In this document: positions 51,455 through 63,300 of the stretch, piece by piece | How positions within the stretch are numbered: the stretch's first letter is position 1 | Layout: each line of letters begins with the position of its first letter | From: Closterium sp. Naga37s-1 | Taxonomy: Eukaryota > Streptophyta > Zygnematophyceae > Desmidiales > Closteriaceae | DNA: 64,000 bases | Reading direction: 5' to 3' | Assembly: GCA_947471745.1 (NCBI GenBank) | Contig: CANJKZ010000538.1 | Span: 248,001 to 312,000 of the forward strand | Program-made: the position numbers and the translations under genes | The notes under the pieces: model-generated | What the model saw: only the letters and a program-made list of their open reading frames with translations | What the model was told of the DNA's origin: nothing | Database searches by the model: none

Positions 51455-54400
51455 TCTGGTGTTGCCTCCTCCTCCTTGGTTTTGACTCCTCTCCCCTGGT
51501 GTCGCCTCCTCCTCCTTGGTTTTGACTCCTCTCCCCTGGTGTCGCCTCCTCCTCCTTGGTTTTGACTCCTCTCCCCTGGTGTCGCCTCCATCTCCTTGGT
51601 TTTGACTCCTCTCCCCTGGTGTCGCCTCCTCCTCCTTGGTTTTGACTCCTCTCCCCTGGTGTCGCCTCCTCCTCCTTGGTTTTGACTCCTCTCCCCTGGT
51701 GTCGCCTCCTCCTCCTTGGTTTTGACTCCTCTCCCCTGGTGTCGCCTCCTCCTCCTTGGTTTTGACTCCTCTCCCCCGGTGTCGCCTCCTCCTCCTTGGT
51801 TTTGACTCCTCTCCCCTGGTGTCGCCTCCTCCTCCTTGGTTTTGACTCCTCTCCCCTGGTGTCGCCTCCTCCTCCTTGGTTTTGACTCCTCTCCCCTGGT
51901 GTCGCCTCCATCTCCTTGGTTTTGACTCCTCTCCCCTGGTGTCGCCTCCTCCTCCTTGGTTTTGACTCCTCTCCCCTGGTGTCGCCTCCTCCTCCTTGGT
52001 TTTGACTCCTCTCCCCTGGTGTCGCCTCCTCCTCCTTGGTTTTGACTCCTCTCCCCTGGTGTCGCCTCCTCCTCCTTGGTTTTGACTCCTCTCCCCCGGT
52101 GTCGCCTCCTCCTCCTTGGTTTTGACTCCTCTCCCCTGGTGTCGCCTCCTCCTCCTTGGTTTTGACTCCTCTCCCCTGGTGTCGCCTCCTCCTCCTTGGT
52201 TTTGACTCCTCTCCCCTGGTGTCGCCTCCTCCTCGGTTTTGACTCCTCTCCCCTGGTGTCGCCTCCTCCTCCTTGGTTTTGACTCCTCTCCCCTGGTGTC
52301 GCCTCCTCCTCCTTGGTTTTGACTCCTCTCCCCTGGTGTCGCCTCCTCCTCCTTGGTTTTGACTCCTCTCCCCTGGTGTCGCCTCCTCCTCCGTGGTTTT
52401 GACTCCTCTCCCCTGGTGTCGCCTCCTGCTCCTTGGTTTTGAGTCCTCTCCCCTGGTGTCGCCTCCTCCTCCTTGGTTTTGACTCCTCTCCCCTGGTGTC
52501 GCCTCCTCCTCCTTGGTTTTGACTCCTCTCCCCTTGTGTCGCCTCCTCCTCCTTGGTTTTCACTCCAACCCCCTGGTGTCGCCTCCTCCTCCTTGGTTTT
52601 GACTCCTCTCCCCTGGTGTCGCCTCCTCCTCCTTGGTTTTGACTCCTCTCCCCCGGTGTCGCCTCCTCCTCCTTGGTTTTGACTCCTCTCCCCTGGTGTC
52701 GCCTCCTCCTCCTTGGTTTTGACTCCTCTCCCCCGGTGTCGCCTCCTCCTCCTTGGTTTTGACTCCTCTCCCCTGGTGTCGCCTCCTCCTCCTTGGTTTT
52801 GACTCCTCTCCCCTGGTGTCGCCTCCTCCTCCTTGGTTTTGACTCCTCTCCCCTGGTGTCGCCTCCTCCTCCTTGGTTTTGACTCCTCTCCCCTGGTGTC
52901 GCCTCTTCCACCCTTGTTTTGACTCCTCTCCCCTGGTGTTGCCTCCTCCTCCTTGGTTTTGACTCCTCTCCCCTGGTGTCGCCTCCTCCTCCTTGGTTTT
53001 GACTCCTCTCCCCTGGTGTCGCCTCCTCCTCCTTGGTTTTGACTCCTCTCCCCTGGTGTCGCCTCCTCCTCCTTGGTTTTGACTCCTCTCCCCTGGTGTC
53101 GCCTCCTCCTCCTTGGTTTTGACTCCTCTCCCCTGGTGTCGCCTCCTCCACCCTTGTTTTGACTCCTCTCCCCTGGTGTTGCCTCCTCCTCCTTGGTTTT
53201 GACTCCTCTCCCCTGGTGTCGCCTCCTCCTCCTTGGTTTTGACTCCTCTCCCCTGGTGTCGCCTCCTCCTCCTTGGTTTTGACTCCTCTCCCCTGGTGTC
53301 GCCTCCTCCTCCCTTGTTTTGACTCCTCTCCCCTGGTGTCGCCTCCTCCTCCTTGGTTTTGACTCCTCTCCCCTGGTGTCGCCTCCTCCTCCTTGGTTTT
53401 GACTCCTCTCCCCTGGTGTCGCCTCCTCCTCCTTGGTTTTGACTCCTCTCCCCCGGTGTCGCCTCCTCCTCCTTGGTTTTGACTCCTCTCCCCTGGTGTC
53501 GCCTCCTCCTCCTTGGTTTTGACTCCTCTCCCCCGGTGTCGCCTCCTCCTCCTTGGTTTTGACTCCTCTCCCCTGGTGTCGCCTCCTCCTCCTTGGTTTT
53601 GACTCCTCTCCCCTGGTGTCGCCTCCTCCTCCTTGGTTTTGACTCCTCTCCCCTGGTGTCGCCTCCTCCTCCTTGGTTTTGACTCCTCTCCCCCGGTGTC
53701 GCCTCCTCCTCCTTGGTTTTGACTCCTCTCCCCTGGTGTCGCCTCCTCCTCCTTGGTTTTGACTCCTCTCCCCCGGTGTCGCCTCCTCCTCCTTGGTTTT
53801 GACTCCTCTCCCCTGGTGTCGCCTCCTCCTCCTTGGTTTTGACTCCTCTCCCCTGGTGTCGCCTCCTCCTCCTTGGTTTTGACTCCTCTCCCCTGGTGTC
53901 GCCTCCTCCTCCTTGGTTTTGACTCCTCTCCCCTGGTGTCGCCTCCTCCACCCTTGTTTTGACTCCTCTCCCCTGGTGTTGCCTCCTCCTCCTTGGTTTT
54001 GACTCCTCTCCCCTGGTGTCGCCTCCTCCTCCTTGGTTTTGACTCCTCTCCCCTGGTGTCGCCTCCTCCTCCTTGGTTTTCACTCCAACCCCCTGGTGTC
54101 GCCTCCTCCTCCTTGGTTTTGACTCCTCTCCCCTGGTCGCCTCCTCCTCCCTTGTTTTGACTCCTCTCCCCTGGTGTCGCCTCCTCCACCCTTGTTTTGA
54201 CTCCTCTCCCCTGGTGTTGCCTCCTCCTCCTTGGTTTTGACTCCTCTCCCCTGGTGTCGCCTCCTCCTCCTTGGGTTTGACTCCTCTCCCCTGGTGTCGC
54301 CTCCTCCTCCTTGGTTTTGACTCCTCTCCCCTGGTGTCGCCTCCTCCTCCCTTGTTTTGACTCCTCTCCCCTGGTGTCGCCTTCTCCTCCTTGGTTTTGA

Positions 54401-57400
54401 CTCCTCTCCCCTGGTGTCGCCTCCTCCTCCTTGGTTTTGACTCCTCTCCCCTGGTGTCGCCTCCTCCTCCTTGGTTTTGACTCCTCTCCCTTGGTGTCGC
54501 CTCCTCCTCCTTGGTTTTGACTCCTCTCCCCTGGTGTCGCCTCCTCCTCCTTGGTTTTGACTCCTCTCCCCTGGTGTCGCCTCCTCCTCCTTGGTTTTGT
54601 CTCCTCTCCCCTGGTGTCGCCTCCTCCTCCTTGGTCTTGACTCCTCTCCCCTGGTGTCGCCTCCTCCTCCTTGGTTTTGAGTCCTCTCCCCTGGTGTCGC
54701 CTCCTCCTCCTTGGTTTTGACTCCTCTCCCCTGGTGTCGCCTACTCCTCCTTGGTTTTGACTCCTCTCCCCTGGTGTCGCCTCCTCCTCCTTGGTTTTGA
54801 CTCCTCTCCCCTGGTGTCGCCTCCTCCTCCCTTGTTTTGACTCCTCTCCCCTGGTGTCGCCTCCTCCTCCTTGGTTTTGACTCCTCTCCCCTGGTGTCGC
54901 CTACTCCTCCTTGGTTTTGACTCCTCTTCCCTGGTGTCGCCTCCTCCTCCTTGGTTTTGACTCCTCTCCCCTGGTGTCGCCTCCTCCTCCTTGGTTTTGA
55001 CTCCTCTCCCCTGGTGTCGCCTCTTCCTCCTTGGTTTTGACTCCTCTCCCCTGGTGTCGCCTCCTCCTCCTTGGTTTTGACTCCTCTCCCCTGGTGTCGC
55101 CTCCTCCTCCTTGGTTTTGACTCCTCTCCCCTGGTGTCGCCTCCTCCTCCCTTGTTTTGACTCCTCTCCCCTGGAGTCGCCTCCTCCTCCTTGGTTTTGA
55201 CTCCTCTCCTCTGGTGTCGCCTCCTCCTCGGTTTTGACTCCTCTCCCCTGGTGTCGCCTCCTCCTACTTGGTTTTGACTCCTCTCCCCTGGTGTCGCCTC
55301 CTCCTCCTTGGTTTTGACTCCTCTCCCCTGGTGTCGCCTCCTCCTCCTTGGTTTTGACTCCTCTCCCCTGGTGTCGCCTCCTCCTCCGTGGTTTTGACTC
55401 CTCTCCCCTGGTGTCGCCTCCTGCTCCTTGGTTTTGAGTCCTCTCCCCTGGTGTCGCCTCCTCCTCCTTGGTTTTGACTCCTCTCCCCTGGTGTCGCCTC
55501 CTCCTCCTTGGTTTTGACTCCTCTCCCCTTGTGTCGCCTCCTCCTCCTTGGTTTTCACTCCAACCCCCTGGTGTCGCCTCCTCCTCCTTGGTTTTGACTC
55601 CTCTCCCCTGGTGTCGCCTCCTCCTCCTTGGTTTTGACTCCTCTCCCCCGGTGTCGCCTCCTCCTCCTTGGTTTTGACTCCTCTCCCCTGGTGTCGCCTC
55701 CTCCTCCTTGGTTTTGACTCCTCTCCCCTGGTGTCGCCTCCTCCTCCTTGGTTTTGACTCCTCTCCCCTGGTGTCGCCTCCTCCTCCTTGGTTTTGACTC
55801 CTCTCCCCTGGTGTCGCCTCCTCCTCCTTGGTTTTGACTCCTCTCCCCCGGTGTCGCCTCCTCCTCCTTGGTTTTGACTCCTCTCCCCTGGTGTCGCCTC
55901 CTCCTCCTTGGTTTTGACTCCTCTCCCCCGGTGTCGCCTCCTCCTCCTTGGTTTTGACTCCTCTCCCCTGGTGTCGCCTCCTCCTCCTTGGTTTTGACTC
56001 CTCTCCCCTGGTGTCGCCTCCTCCTCCTTGGTTTTGACTCCTCTCCCCTGGTGTCGCCTCCTCCTCCTTGGTTTTGACTCCTCTCCCCTGGTGTCGCCTC
56101 TTCCACCCTTGTTTTGACTCCTCTCCCCTGGTGTTGCCTCCTCCTCCTTGGTTTTGACTCCTCTCCCCTGGTGTCGCCTCCTCCTCCTTGGTTTTGACTC
56201 CTCTCCCCTGGTGTCGCCTCCTCCTCCTTGGTTTTGACTCCTCTCCCCTGGTGTCGCCTCCTCCTCCTTGGTTTTGACTCCTCTCCCCTGGTGTCGCCTC
56301 CTCCTCCTTGGTTTTGACTCCTCTCCCCTGGTGTCGCCTCCTCCACCCTTGTTTTGACTCCTCTCCCCTGGTGTTGCCTCCTCCTCCTTGGTTTTGACTC
56401 CTCTCCCCTGGTGTCGCCTCCTCCTCCTTGGTTTTGACTCCTCTCCCCTGGTGTCGCCTCCTCCTCCTTGGTTTTGACTCCTCTCCCCTGGTGTCGCCTC
56501 CTCCTCCCTTGTTTTGACTCCTCTCCCCTGGTGTCGCCTCCTCCTCCTTGGTTTTGACTCCTCTCCCCTGGTGTCGCCTCCTCCTCCTTGGTTTTGACTC
56601 CTCTCCCCTGGTGTCGCCTCCTCCTCCTTGGTTTTGACTCCTCTCCCCCGGTGTCGCCTCCTCCTCCTTGGTTTTGACTCCTCTCCCCTGGTGTCGCCTC
56701 CTCCTCCTTGGTTTTGACTCCTCTCCCCCGGTGTCGCCTCCTCCTCCTTGGTTTTGACTCCTCTCCCCTGGTGTCGCCTCCTCCTCCTTGGTTTTGACTC
56801 CTCTCCCCTGGTGTCGCCTCCTCCTCCTTGGTTTTGACTCCTCTCCCCTGGTGTCGCCTCCTCCTCCTTGGTTTTGACTCCTCTCCCCCGGTGTCGCCTC
56901 CTCCTCCTTGGTTTTGACTCCTCTCCCCTGGTGTCGCCTCCTCCTCCTTGGTTTTGACTCCTCTCCCCCGGTGTCGCCTCCTCCTCCTTGGTTTTGACTC
57001 CTCTCCCCTGGTGTCGCCTCCTCCTCCTTGGTTTTGACTCCTCTCCCCTGGTGTCGCCTCCTCCTCCTTGGTTTTGACTCCTCTCCCCTGGTGTCGCCTC
57101 CTCCTCCTTGGTTTTGACTCCTCTCCCCTGGTGTCGCCTCCTCCACCCTTGTTTTGACTCCTCTCCCCTGGTGTTGCCTCCTCCTCCTTGGTTTTGACTC
57201 CTCTCCCCTGGTGTCGCCTCCTCCTCCTTGGTTTTGACTCCTCTCCCCTGGTGTCGCCTCCTCCTCCTTGGTTTTCACTCCAACCCCCTGGTGTCGCCTC
57301 CTCCTCCTTGGTTTTGACTCCTCTCCCCTGGTGTCGCCTCCTCCTCCCTTGTTTTGACTCCTCTCCCCTGGTGTCGCCTCCTCCACCCTTGTTTTGACTC

Positions 57401-59921
57401 CTCTCCCCTGGTGTTGCCTCCTCCTCCTTGGTTTTGACTCCTCTCCCCTGGTGTCGCCTCCTCCTCCTTGGGTTTGACTCCTCTCCCCTGGTGTCGCCTC
57501 CTCCTCCTTGGTTTTGACTCCTCTCCCCTGGTGTCGCCTCCTCCTCCCTTGTTTTGACTCCTCTCCCCTGGTGTCGCCTTCTCCTCCTTGGTTTTGACTC
57601 CTCTCCCCTGGTGTCGCCTCCTCCTCCTTGGTTTTGACTCCTCTCCCCTGGTGTCGCCTCCTCCTCCTTGGTTTTGACTCCTCTCCCTTGGTGTCGCCTC
57701 CTCCTCCTTGGTTTTGACTCCTCTCCCCTGGTGTCGCCTCCTCCTCCTTGGTTTTGACTCCTCTCCCCTGGTGTCGCCTCCTCCTCCTTGGTTTTGTCTC
57801 CTCTCCCCTGGTGTCGCCTCCTCCTCCTTGGTTTTGACTCCTCTCCCCTGGTGTCGCCTCCTCCTCCTTGGTTTTGAGTCCTCTCCCCTGGTGTCGCCTC
57901 CTCCTCCTTGGTTTTGACTCCTCTCCCCTGGTGTCGCCTACTCCTCCTTGGTTTTGACTCCTCTCCCCTGGTGTCGCCTCCTCCTCCTTGGTTTTGACTC
58001 CTCTCCCCTGGTGTCGCCTCCTCCTCCTTGGTTTTGACTCCTCTTCCCTGGTGTCGCCTCCTCCTCCTTGGTTTTGACTCCTCTCCCCTGGTGTCGCCTC
58101 CTCCTCCTTGGTTTTGACTCCTCTCCCCTGGTGTCGCCTCTTCCTCCTTGGTTTTGACTCCTCTCCCCTGGTGTCGCCTACTCCTCCTTGGTTTTGACTC
58201 CTCTTCCCTGGTGTCGCCTCCTCCTCCCTTGTTTTGACTCCTCTCCCCTGGTGTCGCCTCCTCCTCCTTGGTTTTGACTCCTCTCCCCTGGTGTCGCCTA
58301 CTCCTCCTTGGTTTTGACTCCTCTTCCCTGGTGTCGCCTCCTCCTCCTTGGTTTTGACTCCTCTCCCCTGGTGTCGCCTCCTCCTCCTTGGTTTTGACTC
58401 CTCTCCCCTGGTGTCGCCTCTTCCTCCTTGGTTTTGACTCCTCTCCCCTGGTGTCGCCTCCTCCTCCTTGGTTTTGACTCCTCTCCCCTGGTGTCGCCTC
58501 CTCCTCCTTGGTTTTGACTCCTCTCCCCTGGTGTCGCCTCCTCCTCCCTTGTTTTGACTCCTCTCCCCTGGAGTCGCCTCCTCCTCCTTGGTTTTGACTC
58601 CTCTCCCCTGGTGTCGCCTCCTCCTTGGTTTTGACTCCTCTCCCCTGGTGTCGCCTCCTCCTCCTTGGTTTTGACTCTTCTCCCCTGGTGTCGCCTCCTC
58701 CTCCTTGGTTTTGACTCCTCTCCCCTGGTGTCGCCTCCTCCTCCTTGGTTTTGACTCCTCTCCCCTGGTGTCGCCTCCTCCTCCTTGGTTTTGACTCCTC
58801 TCCCCTGGTGTCGCCTCCTCCTCCTTGGTTTTGACTCCTCTCCCCTGGTGTCGCCTCCTCCTCCTTGGCTTTGACTCCTCTCCCCTGGTGTCGCCTCCTC
58901 CTCCTTGGTTTTGACTCCTCTCCCCTGGTGTCGCCTCCTCCTCCTTGGTTTTGACTCCTCTCCCCTGGTGTCGCCTCCTCCTCCTTGGTTTTGACTCCTC
59001 TCCCCTGGTGTCGCCTCCTCCTCCTTGGTTTTGACTCCTCTCCCCTGGTGTCGCCTCCTCCTCCTTGGTTTTGACTCCTCTCCCCTGGTGTCGCCTCCTC
59101 CTCCTTGGCTTTGACTCCTCTCCCCTGGTGTCGCCTCCTCCTCCTTGGTTTTGACTCCTCTCCCCTGGTGTCGCCTCCTCCTCCTTGGTTTTGACTCCTC
59201 TCCCCTGGTGTCGCCTCCTCCTCCTTGGTTTTGACTCCTCTCCCCTGGTGTCGCCTCCTCCTCCTTGGTTTTGACTCCTCTCCCCTGGTGTCGCCTCCTC
59301 CTCCTTGGTTTTGACTCCTCTCCCCTGGTGTCGCCTCCTCCTCCTTGGTTTTGACTCCTCTCCCCTGGTGTCGCCTCCTCCTCCTTGGTTTTGACTCCTC
59401 TCCCCTGGTGTCGCCTCCTCCTCCTTGGTTTTGACTCCTCTCCCCTGGTGTCGCCTCCTCCTCCTTGGTTTTGACTCCTCTCCCCTGGTGTCGCCTCCTC
59501 CTCCTTGGTTTTGACTCCTCTCCCCTGGTGTCGCCTCCTCCTCCTTGGTTTTGACTCCTCTCCCCTGGTGTCGCCTCCTCCTCCTTGTTTTTGACTCCTC
59601 TCCCCTGGTGTCGCCTCCTCCTTGGTTTTGACTCCTCTCCCCTGGTGTCGCCTCCTCCTCCTTGGTTTTGACTCCTCCCGACGGGGGTGTCGCCTCCTCC
59701 TCCTTGTTTTTGACTCCTCTCCCCTGGTGTCGCCTCCTCCTCCTTGGTTTTGACTCCTCTCCCCTGGTGTTGCCTCCTCCTCCTTGGTTTTGACTCCTCT
59801 CCCCTGGTGTCGCCTCCTCCTCCTTGGTTTTGACTCCTCTCCCCTGGTGTCGCCTCCTCCTCCTTGGTTTTGACTCCTCTCCCCTGGTGTCGCCTCCTCC
59901 TCCTTGGTGTTGCCTCCTCCT
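51455..59921 (+). repeat. 8.5-kb minisatellite of a 40-bp unit with higher-order repeats
   Basis: About 211 units of TTTTGACTCCTCTCCCCTGG-TGTCGCCTCCTCCTCCTTGG. The plus strand is pyrimidine-rich. Marked variant units recur in the same order: CACTCCAACC at 52561, 54081, 55556 and 57276, and GGGTTTGAC at about 54273 and 57470. This shows that a block of about 3 kb (about 52220-55210) was duplicated to about 55215-58600 with later gains of 5-unit (200-bp) groups. Minus-strand frames up to 1788 codons arise because no minus frame has a stop; three 40-bp units give a 40-aa period. Not treated as a gene. Confidence 0.97.
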
Positions 59922-60383
59922 CCCGGCCTCAGCATCATGGCGCTCTGCACGGCTGTGGTAGGTACAGGTAAGTACGCATCGGGGTGAAGTGTGGGGAGGG
60001 AGGGTTGGGAGCATGGGAGCAAGCGGGGAGTTCACTGCCTTAGGGGCAGCATCGTCTTGGGTTGTAACTTGTGAGTTGGGGTGTGGTGGGTGGAATCTAT
60101 GCGGCACGGCACTCGGTGCTCAAGTAACTAACCTGCCGTTAAGGCTTAATGGGCACCGTCAGAGCCGACCGGCCGGCGGCTCTGGTTCGCGTCAGCTCTA
60201 GCTACGTCAGGGGTGGGATTTGAGTCTTGGGCTGGAAGCGATTTTCCACTACCACACTTCATCCCACAAGGCTCAGCCTCAGGGGTTGCTGTTTCCGTAA
60301 GAAAGTGGGCTCTCTGCTGCTCCTACTGCTGGCAGGTAATGGTGGGGATGGGCTGGGTGGTTGAGTGAGGGAGGAGAAGGGGG
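59922..60383 (+). other. Unique island between two arrays, possible exon
   Basis: Holds an exon-like piece between an AG at about 59932 and a strong donor CAG|GTAAGT at about 59970 (ATGGCGCTCTGCACGGCTGT...), and a second possible donor CAG|GTAATG at about 60337. No product recognised. It may belong with the candidate exons at 50248-51376, the arrays being introns. Confidence 0.25.
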
Positions 60384-63300
60384 CTGAAACCCCTTGGGTG
60401 GGTGAGTGGAAGGGAAAGGGGCCTGAAACCCCTTGGGTGGGTGAGTGGAAGGGGAAGGGCCCTGAAACCCCTTGGGTGGGTGAGTGGAAGGGAAAGGGGT
60501 TTGAAACCCCTTGGGTGGGTGAGTGGAATGCAAAGGGGCCTGAAACCCCTTGGGTGGGTGAGTGGAAGGGAAAGGGGCCTGAAACCCCTTGGGTGGGTGC
60601 GTGGAAGGGAAAGGGGCCTGAAACCCCTTGGGTGGGTGAGTGGAAGGGAAAGGGGCCTGAAACCCCTTGGGTGGGTGAGTGGAAGGGGAAGGGCCCTGAA
60701 ACCCCTTGGGTGGGTGAGTGGAAGGGAAAGGGGCCTGAAACCCCTTGGGTGGGTGAGTGGAAGGGAAAGGGGCCTGAAACCCCTTGGGTGGGTGAGTGGA
60801 AGGGTAAGGGGCCTGAAACCCCTTGGGTGGGTGAGTGGAAGGGAAAGGAGTTTGAAATTTCTTGGGTGGGTGAGTGGAAGGGAAAGGGGCCTGAAACCCC
60901 TTGGGTGGGTGAGTGGAAGGGAAAGGGGCCTGAAACCCCTTCGGAGGGTGAGTGGAAGGGAAAGGCTCCTGAAACCCCTTGTGTGGGTGAGTGGAAGGGA
61001 AAGGGGCCTGAAACCCCTTGGGTGGGTGAGTGGAAGGGAAAGGGGCCTGAAACCCCTTGGGTGGGTGAGTGGAAGGGAAAGGGGCCTGAAACCCCTTGGG
61101 TGGGTGAGTGGAAGGGAAAGGGGCCTGAAACCCCTTGGGTGGGTGAGTGGAAGGGAAAGGGGCCTGAAACCCCTTGGGTGGGTGAGTGGAAGGGAAAGGG
61201 GCCTGAAACCCCTTGGGTGGGTGATTGGAAGGGAAAGGGGCCTGAAACCCCTTGGGTGGGTGAGTGGAAGGGAAAGGGGCCTGAAACCCCTTGGGTGGGT
61301 GAGTGGAAGGGAAAGGGGCCTGAAACCCCTTGGGTGGGTGAGTGGAAGGGAAAGGGGCCTGAAACCCCTTGGGTGGGTGAGTGGAAGGGAAAGGGGCCTG
61401 AAACCCCTTGGGTGGGTGAGTGGAAGGGAAAGGGGCCTGAAACCCCTCGGGTGTGGGTGAGTGGAAGGGAAAAGGGGTTGAAACCCCATGGGTGGGTGAG
61501 TGGGAAGGGAAAGGGGTTGAAACCCCATGGGTGGGTGAGTGGAAGGGAAAGGGGTTGAAACCCCATGGGTGGGTGAGCAGGAAGGGAATGGGGTTGAAAC
61601 CCCATGGGTGGGTGAGTGGGAAGGGAAAGGGGTTGAAACCCCATGGGTGGGTGAGTGGAAGGGAAAGGGGCCTGAAACCCCTTGGGTGGGTGAGTGGAAG
61701 GGAAAGGGGCCTGAAACCCCTTGGGTGGGTGAGTGGAAGGGAAAGGGGCCTGAAACCCCTTGGGTGGGTGAGTGGAAGGGAAAGGGGCCTGAAACCCCTT
61801 GGGTGGGTGAGTGGAAGGGAAAGGGGCCTGAAACCCCTTGGGTGGGTGAGTGGAAGGGAAAGGGGCCTGAAACCCCTTGGGTGGGTGAGTGGAAGGGAAA
61901 GGGGCCTGAAACCCCTTGGGTGGGTGAGTGGAAGGGAAAGGGGCCTGAAACCCCGTGGGTGGGTGAGCAGGAAGGGAATGGGGTTGAAACCCCATGGGTG
62001 GGTGAGTGGGAAGGGAAAGGGGTTGAAACCCCATGGGTGGGTGAGTGGAAGGGAAAGGGGCCTGAAACCCCTTGGGTGGGTGAGTGGAAGGGAAAGGGGC
62101 CTGAAACCCCTTGGGTGGGTGAGTGGAAGGGAAAGGGGCCTGAAACCCCTTGGGTGGGTGAGTGGAAGGGAAAGGGGCCTGAAACCCCTTGGGTGGGTGA
62201 GTGGAAGGGAAAGGGGCCTGAAACCCCTTGGGTGGGTGAGTGGAAGGGAAAGGGGCCTGAAACCCCTTGGGTGGGTGAGTGGAAGGGAAAGGGGCCTGAA
62301 ACCCCTTGGGTGGGTGAGTGGAAGGGAAAGGGGCCTGAAACCCCTTGGGTGGGTGAGTGGAAGGGAAAGGGGCCTGAAACCCCTTGGGTGTGGGTGAGTG
62401 GAAGGGAAAAGGGGTTGAAACCCCATGGGTGGGTGAGTGGGAAGGGAAAGGGGTTGAAACCCCATGGGTGGGTGAGTGGAAGGGAAAGGGGTTGAAACCC
62501 CATGGGTGGGTGAGCAGGAAGGGAATGGGGTTGAAACCCCATGGGTGGGTGAGTGGGAAGGGAAAGGGGTTGAAACCCCATGGGTGGGTGAGTGGAAGGG
62601 AAAGGGGCCTGAAACCCCTTGGGTGGGTGAGTGGAAGGGAAAGGGGCCTGAAACCCCTTGGGTGGGTGAGTGGAAGGGGAAGGGCCCTGAAACCCCTTGG
62701 GTGGGTGAGTGGAAGGGAAAGGGGCCTGAAACCCCTTGGGTGGGTCAGTGGAAGGGAAAGGGGCCTGAAACCCCTTGGGTGGGTGAGTGGAAGGGAAAGG
62801 GGCCTGAAACCCCTTGGGTGGGTGAGTGGAAGGGAAAGGGGCCTGAAACCCGTTGGGTGGGTGAGTGGAAGGGAAAGGGGCTGAGTCCCCTTGGGTGGGT
62901 GAGTGGAAGGGAAAGGGGCTGAGTCCCCTTGGGTGGGTGAGTGCAAGTGAAAGGGGCTGAGTCCCCTTGGGTGGGTGAGTGCAAGTGAAAGGGGCTGAGT
63001 CCCCTTGGGTGGGTGAGTGCAAGTGAAAGGGGCTGAGTCCCCTTGGGTGGGTGAGTGGAAGGGAAAGGGGCCTGAAACCCCTTGGGTGGGTGAGTGGAAG
63101 GGAAAGGGGCCTGAAACCCCTTGGGTGGGTGATTGGAAGGGAAAGGGGCCTGAAACCCCTTGGGTGGGTGAGTGGAAGGAAAAGGGGCCTGAAACCCCTT
63201 GGGTGGGTGAGTGGAAGGGAAAGGGGCCTGAAACCCCTTGGGTGGGTGAGTGGAAGGGAAAGGGGCCTGAAACCCCTTGGGTGGGTGAGTGGAAGGGAAA

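Noticed and set aside
54741-60107. A 1788-codon minus-strand frame of Arg/Glu/Gly-rich 40-aa repeats
   Set aside because: The 40-bp repeat has no stop in any minus frame, so frames are open by composition; three frames are equally long and no family is matched.
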